Source of the DNA: Bacteriovoracaceae bacterium
GTDB taxonomy: Bacteria > Bdellovibrionota > Bacteriovoracia > Bacteriovoracales > Bacteriovoracaceae
Length of the DNA stretch: 64,000 bases
NCBI GenBank assembly: GCA_018649885.1
Contig: JABIHA010000126.1
Location: 1-64,000 of the forward strand
Direction: 5' to 3'
Part shown: positions 17,136-25,949 of the stretch, in pieces
Position numbering within the stretch: the stretch's first letter is position 1
Layout: each line of letters starts with the position of its first letter
The notes under the pieces: model-generated
What the model saw: the letters and a program-made list of their open reading frames with translations, nothing else
Database searches by the model: none
What the model was told of the DNA's origin: nothing
Position numbers and translations under genes: made by a program

Positions 17136-17151
17136 CGTGAACAAAGTCACC
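17136..17151 (+). promoter_or_regulatory. CRP/FNR-family-like operator
   Basis: The palindrome GTGA-N6-TCAC (17137-17150) matches the core of the CRP-family consensus and lies 49 bases before the 30-heme cytochrome ATG. The ~200-bp gap here suggests that a separate promoter drives the 30-heme, barrel and 24-heme genes. Confidence 0.4.
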
Positions 17152-17198
17152 GTTGCCAAAGAGTTCAAAAACGATACTCTATTGTGGGAAAAAAATAG

Positions 17199-19316
17199 AT
17201 GAATCTATTTAAAATATATTTCACAATTCTATTTACCTTACTGGTAACTATCAGCTGCCAGCCAGAGCAACCTGAAGCAACAACTGGTACTGCCCCTCGT
17301 ACAAATTTTGATCACGCAGGCCTCTCAACAAATTGTACAATTTGTCACACCAAAGATATTCCCGAAAAAGGACACGGAGAAAACCTAGGTTGTGAAAACT
17401 GCCACAACATAAAAAGCTGGACTCAAAACACAACTTTCTCTCACGTTCCCTATCCTAAAACCTGCAGCCAATGTCATGACTATGAAAGGCCAAGCCCAGA
17501 GCATGGTGAAAAAAATGATTGCATTCTTTGCCACAAAACAAGCTCCTGGAAAAGACAAACCTTCTATTCCCATGAACCAAGACCCGCAAGCTGCGTGGGT
17601 TGCCATGACACAAAAAGGCCAAACCCCGACCACGGAGGCAAACTCGATTGTGCCAGCTGCCACCAAGTGGTTTCATGGGAGAAAGAAATTTCCTTTGGCC
17701 ATGACCCCAAACCTACAAGCTGCCTGACCTGCCATGAACAGAGCAGACCAGATGCTGAGCACGGTGGAAAGCTTGGTTGTGTAAATTGCCATCAAACTGA
17801 TTCATGGGAAAAAGATATATCCTTTGCTCACGAGCCCAAACCTACCAGTTGCCTTGTATGCCATGAAACAAAAAGACCTGATCCTGACCACGGTCAAAAA
17901 CTCGGCTGTGTCAGTTGTCACCAAACAAACTCCTGGAAAAAAGAGATCTCCTACAACCATGATCCCAAACCCACTAGTTGTCTTGCCTGCCACGAAAGTA
18001 AAAGGCCTGTGCCAGACCATGGAAATAAACTCGGCTGTGTCAGTTGTCATCAGACAACTTCATGGGAAAAAGACATCGCCTTCTCACACGTACCTAAACC
18101 TACAAGTTGTCTCGCCTGTCATGAGACGAAACGTCCGGATCCTGATCACGGAAATAAACTCGGCTGTGTCAGCTGTCACCAAACAAGCTCATGGGATAAA
18201 GAAATTTCCTACGCTCACGACCCCAAGCCCGCAAGTTGCCTTGCCTGTCACGAGACGAAACGTCCAGACCCTGATCACGGAGAAAAACTTGGTTGTGTGA
18301 ATTGCCATCAAACAAGTTCATGGGAAAAAGAGATTTCTTACAATCACGATCCCAAACCGACATCATGCTTGAGTTGTCATGAAACTAAACGTCCCGACCC
18401 AGATCACGGTCAAAAGCTTGGTTGTGTTAATTGTCACCAAACAAGTTCATGGGAAAAAGAGATTTCTTACAACCACGATCCCAAACCGACATCATGCTTG
18501 AGTTGTCACGAAACTAAACGTCCCAACCCAGACCACGGTCAAAAACTTGGATGTGTTAACTGCCACCAAACTTCGTCTTGGAACGAGGACATCACTTACA
18601 GTCATGACCCCAAGCCCACAAGTTGCCTTACCTGCCACGAGACAAAAAGACCTGATCCAGACCATGGAGACAAACTTGGTTGTATTAGCTGTCATCAAAC
18701 AAGCTCATGGACGGAGGGTGTCTCATACAATCACGATCCCGCACCTACTAGCTGCCTTACATGTCATGAAAGCAATAGACCAGATCCTAATCACGGAGAT
18801 AAATTAGGCTGTATCAATTGCCATCAAACTTCATCATGGACTAAAAATATCAATTACAACCACAAACCAAAACCTACGAGCTGCACCAATTGTCATGAAG
18901 CTGAACGCCCCGATAGTGACCATGGAAACAAGCTAGGATGTGTCAGTTGCCATTCAACGAGTAGCTGGGGAAGTGATTTATCTTATGCCCACAACCCCAC
19001 TCCAAATAGCTGCACTGACTGCCATGAGGGCCAAAGACCAAGTGATACCACCTACCCAAAACCAAGTAAGGGAACTCAAGAAGGCCACTACATCGGTACA
19101 GATTGTTTTGATTGCCATAAAACTAAGACCAATAAAGGTAAATGGAACTTTGATCACGTCGATGCCAAAAATAATAAAATAAAATACTGCCTTCCATGTC
19201 ACTACGACGGAGGCTATAAAAAACATGGTGTTTGGGGATCAATTGGGGGATATTATAAGGGGCAAGGAAAGTGCTATGATTGCCATACTAAAAAGAAAAG
19301 CTGGGACGCTAAATAA
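17199..19316 (+). CDS. 30-heme c-type cytochrome lipoprotein with tandem heme modules
   Basis: This 705-aa protein has a lipoprotein signal (ILFTLLVTISC) and mature start CQPEQPEAT, like its 14-heme neighbour. I count 30 CxxCH motifs. The bulk is about a dozen 41-aa modules of the form SCLxCHETKRPDPDHGxKLG and CVxCHQTSSWEKEISYxHDPKPT, each with two hemes and two candidate distal His. Two neighbouring modules (about 18300-18540) are nearly identical at DNA level, so the array has expanded recently. The end domain matches the 14-heme protein. Such a linear repeat could act as a long heme wire across the periplasm or on the surface. The first ATG is used, with a weak GGGAA site. Confidence 0.9.
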   Translation: MNLFKIYFTILFTLLVTISCQPEQPEATTGTAPRTNFDHAGLSTNCTICHTKDIPEKGHGENLGCENCHNIKSWTQNTTFSHVPYPKTCSQCHDYERPSPEHGEKNDCILCHKTSSWKRQTFYSHEPRPASCVGCHDTKRPNPDHGGKLDCASCHQVVSWEKEISFGHDPKPTSCLTCHEQSRPDAEHGGKLGCVNCHQTDSWEKDISFAHEPKPTSCLVCHETKRPDPDHGQKLGCVSCHQTNSWKKEISYNHDPKPTSCLACHESKRPVPDHGNKLGCVSCHQTTSWEKDIAFSHVPKPTSCLACHETKRPDPDHGNKLGCVSCHQTSSWDKEISYAHDPKPASCLACHETKRPDPDHGEKLGCVNCHQTSSWEKEISYNHDPKPTSCLSCHETKRPDPDHGQKLGCVNCHQTSSWEKEISYNHDPKPTSCLSCHETKRPNPDHGQKLGCVNCHQTSSWNEDITYSHDPKPTSCLTCHETKRPDPDHGDKLGCISCHQTSSWTEGVSYNHDPAPTSCLTCHESNRPDPNHGDKLGCINCHQTSSWTKNINYNHKPKPTSCTNCHEAERPDSDHGNKLGCVSCHSTSSWGSDLSYAHNPTPNSCTDCHEGQRPSDTTYPKPSKGTQEGHYIGTDCFDCHKTKTNKGKWNFDHVDAKNNKIKYCLPCHYDGGYKKHGVWGSIGGYYKGQGKCYDCHTKKKSWDAK
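17456..19020 (+). repeat. 123-bp tandem repeats encoding two-heme modules
   Basis: Units of about 123 bp (41 codons) recur through the 30-heme gene. The copies around 18300-18540 differ at only a few third positions. The repeat is coding throughout, with no spacers. Confidence 0.85.
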
Positions 19317-19319
19317 AAA

Positions 19320-20642
19320 ATGAAGAAAACCGCCCTTCTCTTATTTTTTCTAATAATAGCTGGACAGGCGTTGGGGAAATCCACTATTGGAAGAGTTACC
19401 TTTGGAAGTTATTTTTCAGATGAAAACTTTAAAAGAAATACTGCTGAGGGCAAAAGTAATGACTTTCTGATTTTTTCTTCCAGGTTTTATTTGAAAGGTG
19501 ATAAAGCTGCTCCCTATAATCATGATTTCGCACTAGATCTAAGGGGCAAGTACGATTTTTACGGAAAACTCGATAAAGACAAACAAACACTCCACGATGA
19601 ATATGATGCTCACCCCAGACAGGCTTATATAAAAAAATCAAGAAGATCACATGGGCTAGAATACCAACTTGGGCGATTTAGTGTTGATGGAGTTGGAATT
19701 AACTACGTAGATGGTTTGCAGACAAATTATAAATTAAATTCGACATTCAAACTTGGAGCTTACGGTGGACTCATTCCCAAACTCACAGGTGAGCAAAAAT
19801 ATTCGTTTAACTCAAAATCTAAGCAGTCAGGAGTTCTACTTTTCTTTCGCCCTAGAAGACTAGGGTTCCGCAAATATTTTTTCTCCTCTCACGGTTTTTC
19901 TATCCAAGGCTACGGCTCTCAAACAGACCGCTCATTTTTGCATTCACACAATTCATATATCTGGGGTCGCAGAGGAAGGTTCTATTCCAATATAGTGCTC
20001 GATTTTGTGCCAAGAACATTTCTTCAAAAAGGTGACTTTAGCATCTCATCTGATTTGAGCAAAAAAGTATCAGCTGAACTTGGCTGGGGGACCCATGATA
20101 ATTTGGCCATTTCTAGAAGCAAGACCAAAAGAGAGGTAAAATACTCCAATCGCTACGGTGAAGTTACCACAAAACTCAGCTATGATTTCTGGGAGTACAA
20201 TGGGATATTCATTGAAGGCAAAATCCAAAGAAGAAAGTCTGATTCTTCATACTCAAACCAAAGTACTGTGGGCCTAGACTTCCCTCGATTTCTCAAAAAA
20301 GAATTTTCCCTTTATAGTTATTTTAGCTTTAGAAATGATTACGAAAAAAAGGAATACAAGGCCAACCTCGCCCTTTCCTACTTTGCAAGACTTTGGGAGT
20401 TGTTTATTGATCAGTCTATTTCGCAACAAAACTATGACAACAATCAAGTGCTAAGACCTATTGTAGCAGAACTGGGTTGGGCCTATTTCTGGGCAAGAGG
20501 TCTCATGACCACCTTCTCTTATCAATATTCAACAAATGCCAATGTAGATATATACCAAGTCCTTTTTAAATTATCTTATCGCTTTGGCAGTAAACCAAGC
20601 GCTCCTCTAAGAGAAGGCGCACCAAAGAAGGGGCATCTATGA
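19320..20642 (+). CDS. outer-membrane beta-barrel (candidate porin of a porin-cytochrome conduit)
   Basis: This 440-aa protein has a signal peptide (MKKTALLLFFLIIAGQALG) and no long hydrophobic helix. The mature part has many short alternating aromatic/polar strands separated by charged turns (FSIQGYGSQTDRSF, FYSNIVLDFVP, LFKLSYRFG), typical of a barrel. Its ATG comes three bases after the 30-heme stop, and its end overlaps the 24-heme start by an ATGA. A barrel translated between two multiheme cytochromes is the gene arrangement of MtrCAB and Geobacter porin-cytochrome complexes. I therefore infer that it sheathes a cytochrome through the outer membrane. No sequence family is recognised. Confidence 0.75.
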   Translation: MKKTALLLFFLIIAGQALGKSTIGRVTFGSYFSDENFKRNTAEGKSNDFLIFSSRFYLKGDKAAPYNHDFALDLRGKYDFYGKLDKDKQTLHDEYDAHPRQAYIKKSRRSHGLEYQLGRFSVDGVGINYVDGLQTNYKLNSTFKLGAYGGLIPKLTGEQKYSFNSKSKQSGVLLFFRPRRLGFRKYFFSSHGFSIQGYGSQTDRSFLHSHNSYIWGRRGRFYSNIVLDFVPRTFLQKGDFSISSDLSKKVSAELGWGTHDNLAISRSKTKREVKYSNRYGEVTTKLSYDFWEYNGIFIEGKIQRRKSDSSYSNQSTVGLDFPRFLKKEFSLYSYFSFRNDYEKKEYKANLALSYFARLWELFIDQSISQQNYDNNQVLRPIVAELGWAYFWARGLMTTFSYQYSTNANVDIYQVLFKLSYRFGSKPSAPLREGAPKKGHL

Positions 20643-22579
20643 TTTCTAGACTTCTTCTTTTACTCTTAGCGCTACTTTGTACTGGACCCAATGCATGGGC
20701 CGATAAAGAAGAGGGCCTATTCAATAAATTATTGGCACCAGGGCCACTATCACTTCCTCACCACGATCTAGAAGCAATGGATTGTCTTAAGTGTCACTCA
20801 GCAGGAGAAGGGGTTCCCAACGAAAAATGCTTGGCCTGCCATAAAGAAATTAAAGAACATGTAAAACTCAAAAAATCGTTTCATGGCAATAATGTAAAGG
20901 GAAGATGTCTTAAATGCCACACTGAACACTTAGGCCGAAAAAATGACACCACAAAAGTGAAACAGAGAACTTTTGAACACAAATTAACGGGCCATATATT
21001 AAAGGGCAAGCACAAGAAAACGAAGTGTATAGAATGCCACACGACTAAAAGGACCAAAAAGGCCTTTCGAAAAAATGAACCTCACTACCTAGGAACTACA
21101 ACGAGCTGTAAGGGATGCCACAAAAAAGATGACTCTCATAAATTTAAAGGAAAATGGGAAAAACTAGAGTGCTCAAAATGCCATGGTGAAAAGAAGTGGA
21201 AAGAAGACAACCACGATTTCACTCACAATAAAGATACCAAGCACAAAATTCTAGGCGCTCACAAGAAGCTTAAGTGTATTAAGTGCCACTTACCTAAGGG
21301 TAAGAAAGAAGATTCGATCTATAAATTTGAAGGCCTAAAAGAGAAACAATGCCTGACTTGTCATCAAAGTCGCCACAAAGAAAATTTTGGCCCTAAATTT
21401 GTCAAGAAATCGTGTAATACCTGTCACAACCAAAAAAGCTTTAAGATGGAAAAGTTTGATCACTCCATCACAGGATTTAAGCTTACTGATAAACATGCCA
21501 AATTGGATTGCATCAAGTGCCACAAGCAAAGTGATAAAAAGATGGAGATCAAATCAGAGCATTTTGTGTGGAAAGGCACAAAAGCAGATTGTCGAAGTTG
21601 CCACAAGCCAACTCACCACCAAAAATTCACCAAGAAATTTGAAAAACTCAAATGTACAACTTGTCATACAACCAAATCCTATAAAGATGAGGCCCATGCC
21701 AAAGCTAACTTTGATCACGGAACCACAAAATTTAAGCTGACGGGAAAACATAAGAAAAATTCATGTAGGAAATGCCACCTGGTAAATAAGAAATCTACTT
21801 ATGAATTTAAAAATGAGAAGTCAGGATACTGTTTAAGCTGTCACAAAACACCGCATACTGAACAGTTTCGTGACGATTTTTCTGAGCAGTCGTGTAACTC
21901 TTGTCACAGGACAGAAAGTTTCAAAGATGTCCACAGAAAGGAATTTGACCACAACGAAACTGAGTTTGAATTACTTGGTAAACATCAAAAAGTTAAGTGT
22001 CAAAAGTGTCACGTTCCAACTAACAAGACATTTAAAGAATCCCATAGTTTCAAAGGAAAATTTATATTTGATGAACTGGGTGAAAAAAGTTGTTTAACCT
22101 GCCACAAAGATCACCACAAATCGGAGATGGGACCAAACTGCAGAACCTGCCACACTGAAAGGGGCTGGAAAGTCCAAAGAGATTTCCACAAAGACATGCC
22201 TTTAACAGGTGTTCACTACACCCTTAGTTGTACTGAGTGCCATTTTGAAGAGAGAAAGCTCAAAGGTCTAGGTGACCAATGCATTGTGTGTCACACCAAA
22301 GATGATATACACCTTGGTAGCCTTCCTAAATGCGGAGCTTGCCACCACCAGGAAGTGTGGGAAGTGACAAGATTCAAGCACTCCATGACAAGATTCCCAC
22401 TAAGAGGAGTCCACAGGACACTCGATTGCAATTCATGTCATGGAAGTGGTAATTATCAAGGCACCCAGTCAAGCTGTATCAGCTGTCACACCTCTGATGC
22501 TCTTTCAGTGGCCAACCCTGTACATATCATGCCGCAATTTAATGATTGTAGTAGGTGCCATAATCAATTTAGTTTTTGA
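20639..22579 (+). CDS. 24-heme periplasmic c-type cytochrome
   Basis: This 646-aa protein has a signal peptide (LLLLLLALLCTGPNAWA) and no lipobox. I count 24 CxxCH motifs, beginning DCLKCHSAGEG. Many sit in a repeated pattern FxHxxTxFxLxGxHxxxxCxxCH, which is typical of the cytochrome c3-like multiheme family. The FxH and GxH histidines are likely distal ligands. It is very Lys-rich, unlike the two upstream lipoproteins, and so is a different cytochrome lineage. Its start overlaps the barrel gene by four bases. The likely role is the periplasmic electron carrier feeding the barrel. Confidence 0.88.
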   Translation: MISRLLLLLLALLCTGPNAWADKEEGLFNKLLAPGPLSLPHHDLEAMDCLKCHSAGEGVPNEKCLACHKEIKEHVKLKKSFHGNNVKGRCLKCHTEHLGRKNDTTKVKQRTFEHKLTGHILKGKHKKTKCIECHTTKRTKKAFRKNEPHYLGTTTSCKGCHKKDDSHKFKGKWEKLECSKCHGEKKWKEDNHDFTHNKDTKHKILGAHKKLKCIKCHLPKGKKEDSIYKFEGLKEKQCLTCHQSRHKENFGPKFVKKSCNTCHNQKSFKMEKFDHSITGFKLTDKHAKLDCIKCHKQSDKKMEIKSEHFVWKGTKADCRSCHKPTHHQKFTKKFEKLKCTTCHTTKSYKDEAHAKANFDHGTTKFKLTGKHKKNSCRKCHLVNKKSTYEFKNEKSGYCLSCHKTPHTEQFRDDFSEQSCNSCHRTESFKDVHRKEFDHNETEFELLGKHQKVKCQKCHVPTNKTFKESHSFKGKFIFDELGEKSCLTCHKDHHKSEMGPNCRTCHTERGWKVQRDFHKDMPLTGVHYTLSCTECHFEERKLKGLGDQCIVCHTKDDIHLGSLPKCGACHHQEVWEVTRFKHSMTRFPLRGVHRTLDCNSCHGSGNYQGTQSSCISCHTSDALSVANPVHIMPQFNDCSRCHNQFSF

Positions 22580-22630
22580 TGAACTATAGGCATTAAAACT
22601 GCATTTATTTTGTGTATTTTTGATTCGTTA

Positions 22631-23117
22631 ATCATTCAGTGTCCATAATTTTGGGACTAAATGTAACAAATTAACTAACTAAGTCGCATCGATGTGCGAT
22701 GAAAAAAATAAAAATTTTACTAAAATTATCTTCAAACATTTCCAACTCAAAGATTTCGAAGAAAAGAGATAGGTAGTTCACGGGCCAGCAGAAGATTGAG
22801 TTTAAGGTTTAGTCAGGTGGCGGCCCTTTTATCACGGCATAGTTTAGAGTTGCTTTGATGGTGTTTGTGATGTGGTCGCTGTGTAGTTGATATATATTTT
22901 AGAGGATTGCTTTTACAATGGTAGGGTTAGGGGAGGAATTTCATCTCAGGAATTGCTAGCTTTGATGATAGGTTTTATTAGAAAAAAGTGCTTGGGAGAT
23001 GACTTTCCATTCTATTTTAAAAAGGAGGTATGGAAATGAGATTATTTTTTAGTGGTTGTGATACTCTTTAAAACTGGCCATGTGATACTTCTTTAATATC
23101 ATTCAACGTCCATAATC
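22631..23117. repeat. 19-bp direct repeats flanking an unexplained gap
   Basis: ATCATTCAGTGTCCATAAT (22631-22649) recurs as ATCATTCAACGTCCATAAT (23099-23117), with two mismatches. Between them I find no real gene. There is an 11-codon open frame at about 23036-23071 behind a perfect AAGGAGGT, and a TGGCGGCC patch near 22817. The HNH nuclease gene starts 95 bases after the second copy. Confidence 0.4.
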
Positions 23118-23211
23118 AAACTTTTATTTGAGTGCCCCTAGCAGTACTTTTTGAAGCCAGTATTTGGACGGAAAAACCGTGATAAGCTGCTGGAGCACTT
23201 GGAGGTTAAGG

Positions 23212-24081
23212 GTGAATATTGAGAAAATGAGTGATGATAAATTATTGAAAAGTGTTCTACTAGAAGTGAAAAAAGAAAAGGATCAACTCCATATTGTACT
23301 ACTTCACTTGAAAGAAATTTATAGAAGGAGATTATTTACTGAATACAACTGCCGAACACTTAATGAGTACTGTGTAAAAGAGCTGGGTTATACTCGTGGA
23401 GAAGCCTATTACCGGGTCACAGCGATGAAGTTAATGGCAAATTCTTCTCTCATTGAAAAGGCAATCCAAAAAGGAGAACTCTCTCTAACTGCTGCGGTTG
23501 TGGCCAGTGATTATCTCACAAAACACCCCGACAAATCCGTGATCAAAAAGGAGGAAGTTATTTCAAAAATTGCGAGAATGCCCATATCAAAAGTAAAAGA
23601 GATTTTGTCTAGACCGCCATCAGGGCCTAAGTACCCTCCGAAAAATGAAGTCTTCCCTAAGTTAAAGGTCTCTAAAAGAGTCTTGGAACTTTTGAGTCAG
23701 CTGCAAGATCTCACAGGAGAGGATCAGACCAAATTACTTGAAGTGTCCCTTGAGAATAAATTAAAGCAAGTTAAGAAATGTGAATCAAAAGCAATTCAAA
23801 AGCCTTCTCCAACACAAAGTGCAAGATCACGGTACATTCCCCAAGTGATAAAAAGAAAAATTCGAAGCAGGGCAAACTACACCTGCGAACATGTTAGCAT
23901 GCGCAGAGGAAGGTGCACTGAATCCAAAAACCTGGAGTTTGATCACCACATCATCCCCTATTCAAAGGGAGGGAAGAATACATTGGAAAATTTAAGACTT
24001 GTATGCAAAAATCACAATACAAGACAATTTGTTTTAGACTTTGGCCCAAAATCTTTAGAAAAAATCACGCGGAAAAGTTAA
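23212..24081 (+). CDS. HNH endonuclease domain protein
   Basis: The GTG at 23212 has GGAGG six bases upstream and gives 289 aa. The N-terminal two thirds is helical and DNA-binding-like: LNEYCVKELGYTRGEAYYRV resembles a helix-turn-helix. The C-terminus has an HNH nuclease core: YTCEH...C, then LEFDHHIIPYSKGG, TLENLRLVCKNHN, with the DHH metal-binding and general-base residues and a final conserved His. Such proteins cut DNA nonspecifically or act in mobile elements, phage defence or restriction. No methylase or recombinase is adjacent. It stands alone, with direct repeats upstream. Confidence 0.8.
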   Translation: MNIEKMSDDKLLKSVLLEVKKEKDQLHIVLLHLKEIYRRRLFTEYNCRTLNEYCVKELGYTRGEAYYRVTAMKLMANSSLIEKAIQKGELSLTAAVVASDYLTKHPDKSVIKKEEVISKIARMPISKVKEILSRPPSGPKYPPKNEVFPKLKVSKRVLELLSQLQDLTGEDQTKLLEVSLENKLKQVKKCESKAIQKPSPTQSARSRYIPQVIKRKIRSRANYTCEHVSMRRGRCTESKNLEFDHHIIPYSKGGKNTLENLRLVCKNHNTRQFVLDFGPKSLEKITRKS

Positions 24082-24205
24082 CTCACTAAATTTCATTTTT
24101 GGGCTTGTTAAAAGCAAAAACTCTGTTTTGAAAATTTAAAATGCCAAATATAGTTACAGAGAAACTTTAGTCAGATAAGTTATTGAAGCGAGTTATTTCA
24201 AATAA

Positions 24206-25747
24206 TCAATTATAGTTTTTAATTTTCTGCCAAATTACAGGAATGGGGGCTTTTGGATATTTCACCAAATAAATTGAAATCTCACTTTGATAAGGCATTG
24301 CATATTTATTTTTTGCAGATTTGGCAATCATTCTAACGGACTCAAAATACTTTCTATAAAATGTTTCTTTTCCACCAACTGCTAACCACTGTAATTTATT
24401 CTTGTGGCCCCAAAGAAAATAGTTATTATGACTACTGATTGGAGCAGGGAGTAGTTCTTTATCCCGAAATAAATCAATGGCACTTGCCTCACCATAATTA
24501 CTTGCAAAAATAGCAGTATTTTTTTTATCCTGCTCAGGTAAGTTTGAAAATGCTGTACTTGCAGCTAAAACAATCTCTTCCCATCCAAACTGGTCTGAAA
24601 TATGTTGAGGGAGGAGATTATACTGCTTTTCCTCAGTTCTTTGCGGCTCAATACCTAAAAACTTTTGATAAGAAATTAATTTATCTATTGGGAGTATTGG
24701 TATCGTCAGAGGTAAAAGTATGCTTCCACTAATTAACATTAGAGTAAAAATACTTATTTTTCCAAACATATTGTTTTCAAACAAATGATTAAATGAAATC
24801 GATCCGGCAACAAACAAAAGAGGATAAATGGGAGCAAGGTAATACGGTTTTGCTTTCAAAAAGACCATTAAAAAAAAGAACAAAATAAATACCAAGCCAA
24901 AAAATCGGTACTCTTTTAGCGGGCGATCAAGAAAAAAGGCGAATAGCCCTATTAATGAAATAAGAAAATTAAGAGGATGATTTTCTAAAACTTGTCCACT
25001 CACAAATTTCAGAAAATCAAATTCAACATTTTTATTTGCTTGCCCATTTTTTAGTAATTCTAACATTGGGAAATTATTATCTATTTGCCAATATAAATGT
25101 GGCATTACGATTACACTAGAAATACAAATCGCAATTAATATCCATTTTAATTTTAGAAGTAGACGGTATTTGGAAATAGCTAATGAAAAAACTAAAGGTA
25201 ATATAAAAAATACAGTTGAGTGCTTATTTATAATTGCCAAGCCGGTAATAACTCCAAGAGTAATAGATATAATCAAACTAGGTCTTTGGATAAGCAAGAC
25301 GATCAAAATTGAAATTGTAGTCCAGAACAATGGCTCAAAAGCATTCATTGTTAGCAGGCTACCATTTACAAGAAATAGAGGCGAAATAAGTACGGCCACC
25401 CCTGCCATTAATGCTGAGCTTCGATTTGCACCTAATAACATTGCAAGATACCCTGTAAGCAAAATTAATACAGCATGTGCCATGGACGCTGGCACTCTAA
25501 AAAGTAGAAGAGAACCATTCGATAAAAAGTTAGATATAGCAGCAACAAATGGCACAAAAGGGGGCTGGTCTACATATCCCCATGCCAACCTCTTACCGCA
25601 TGAAATAAAATACAGTTCATCTCGGAAATATCCATAATTCCCACTTGTCATTACATGAAGTAACAATGCAAAGGCACTCAATGCCAAAATCTCACCAGGA
25701 ATTAGTTTTGAATTATATAATTTATATTTCACGATTTTCAATATCAC
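24206..25747 (-). CDS. glycosyltransferase family 39 / ArnT-like membrane protein
   Basis: This 513-aa protein has about ten or more TM helices. After TM1 comes YGYFRDELYFISCGKRLAWGYVDQPPFVP, the first periplasmic loop typical of polyprenol-phosphate-sugar-dependent transferases (PMT/ArnT/GT39). The acidic RDE is the catalytic region. A soluble C-terminal domain follows the last helix. These enzymes move sugars from undecaprenyl-phosphate carriers to lipids, glycans or proteins on the periplasmic side. The acceptor is unknown. The start is a GTG with only a weak ribosome site, so a slightly shorter N-terminus is possible. Confidence 0.8.
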   Translation of the reverse strand: MILKIVKYKLYNSKLIPGEILALSAFALLLHVMTSGNYGYFRDELYFISCGKRLAWGYVDQPPFVPFVAAISNFLSNGSLLLFRVPASMAHAVLILLTGYLAMLLGANRSSALMAGVAVLISPLFLVNGSLLTMNAFEPLFWTTISILIVLLIQRPSLIISITLGVITGLAIINKHSTVFFILPLVFSLAISKYRLLLKLKWILIAICISSVIVMPHLYWQIDNNFPMLELLKNGQANKNVEFDFLKFVSGQVLENHPLNFLISLIGLFAFFLDRPLKEYRFFGLVFILFFFLMVFLKAKPYYLAPIYPLLFVAGSISFNHLFENNMFGKISIFTLMLISGSILLPLTIPILPIDKLISYQKFLGIEPQRTEEKQYNLLPQHISDQFGWEEIVLAASTAFSNLPEQDKKNTAIFASNYGEASAIDLFRDKELLPAPISSHNNYFLWGHKNKLQWLAVGGKETFYRKYFESVRMIAKSAKNKYAMPYQSEISIYLVKYPKAPIPVIWQKIKNYN

Positions 25748-25949
25748 TTCAGATTCATTTTTACTTGAAAGAACGTCGCAAACCTGACAATTGTCTCATC
25801 TATTCACTAAGTCCCAACTAATTTACACGATTGCTCAAGTCAAACTAGATCGAAGCGAGGTGGAAACAATGAATAGATCTAATGAGTAATTCATTAAGTT
25901 TTAGGTTTTTCGGTTTCTGTAAGTAAACATCAGCTGTGAATTAAAAAAT

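Noticed and set aside
17385-19226. Several antisense open frames of 65-93 codons across the 30-heme gene
   Set aside because: They mirror the coding repeats of the sense strand; no ribosome sites and no independent protein character.
22815-22860. Shared TGGCGGCC patch with 1870 as a repeated mobile element
   Set aside because: Only about ten bases match; similarity does not extend, so chance is the simpler explanation.
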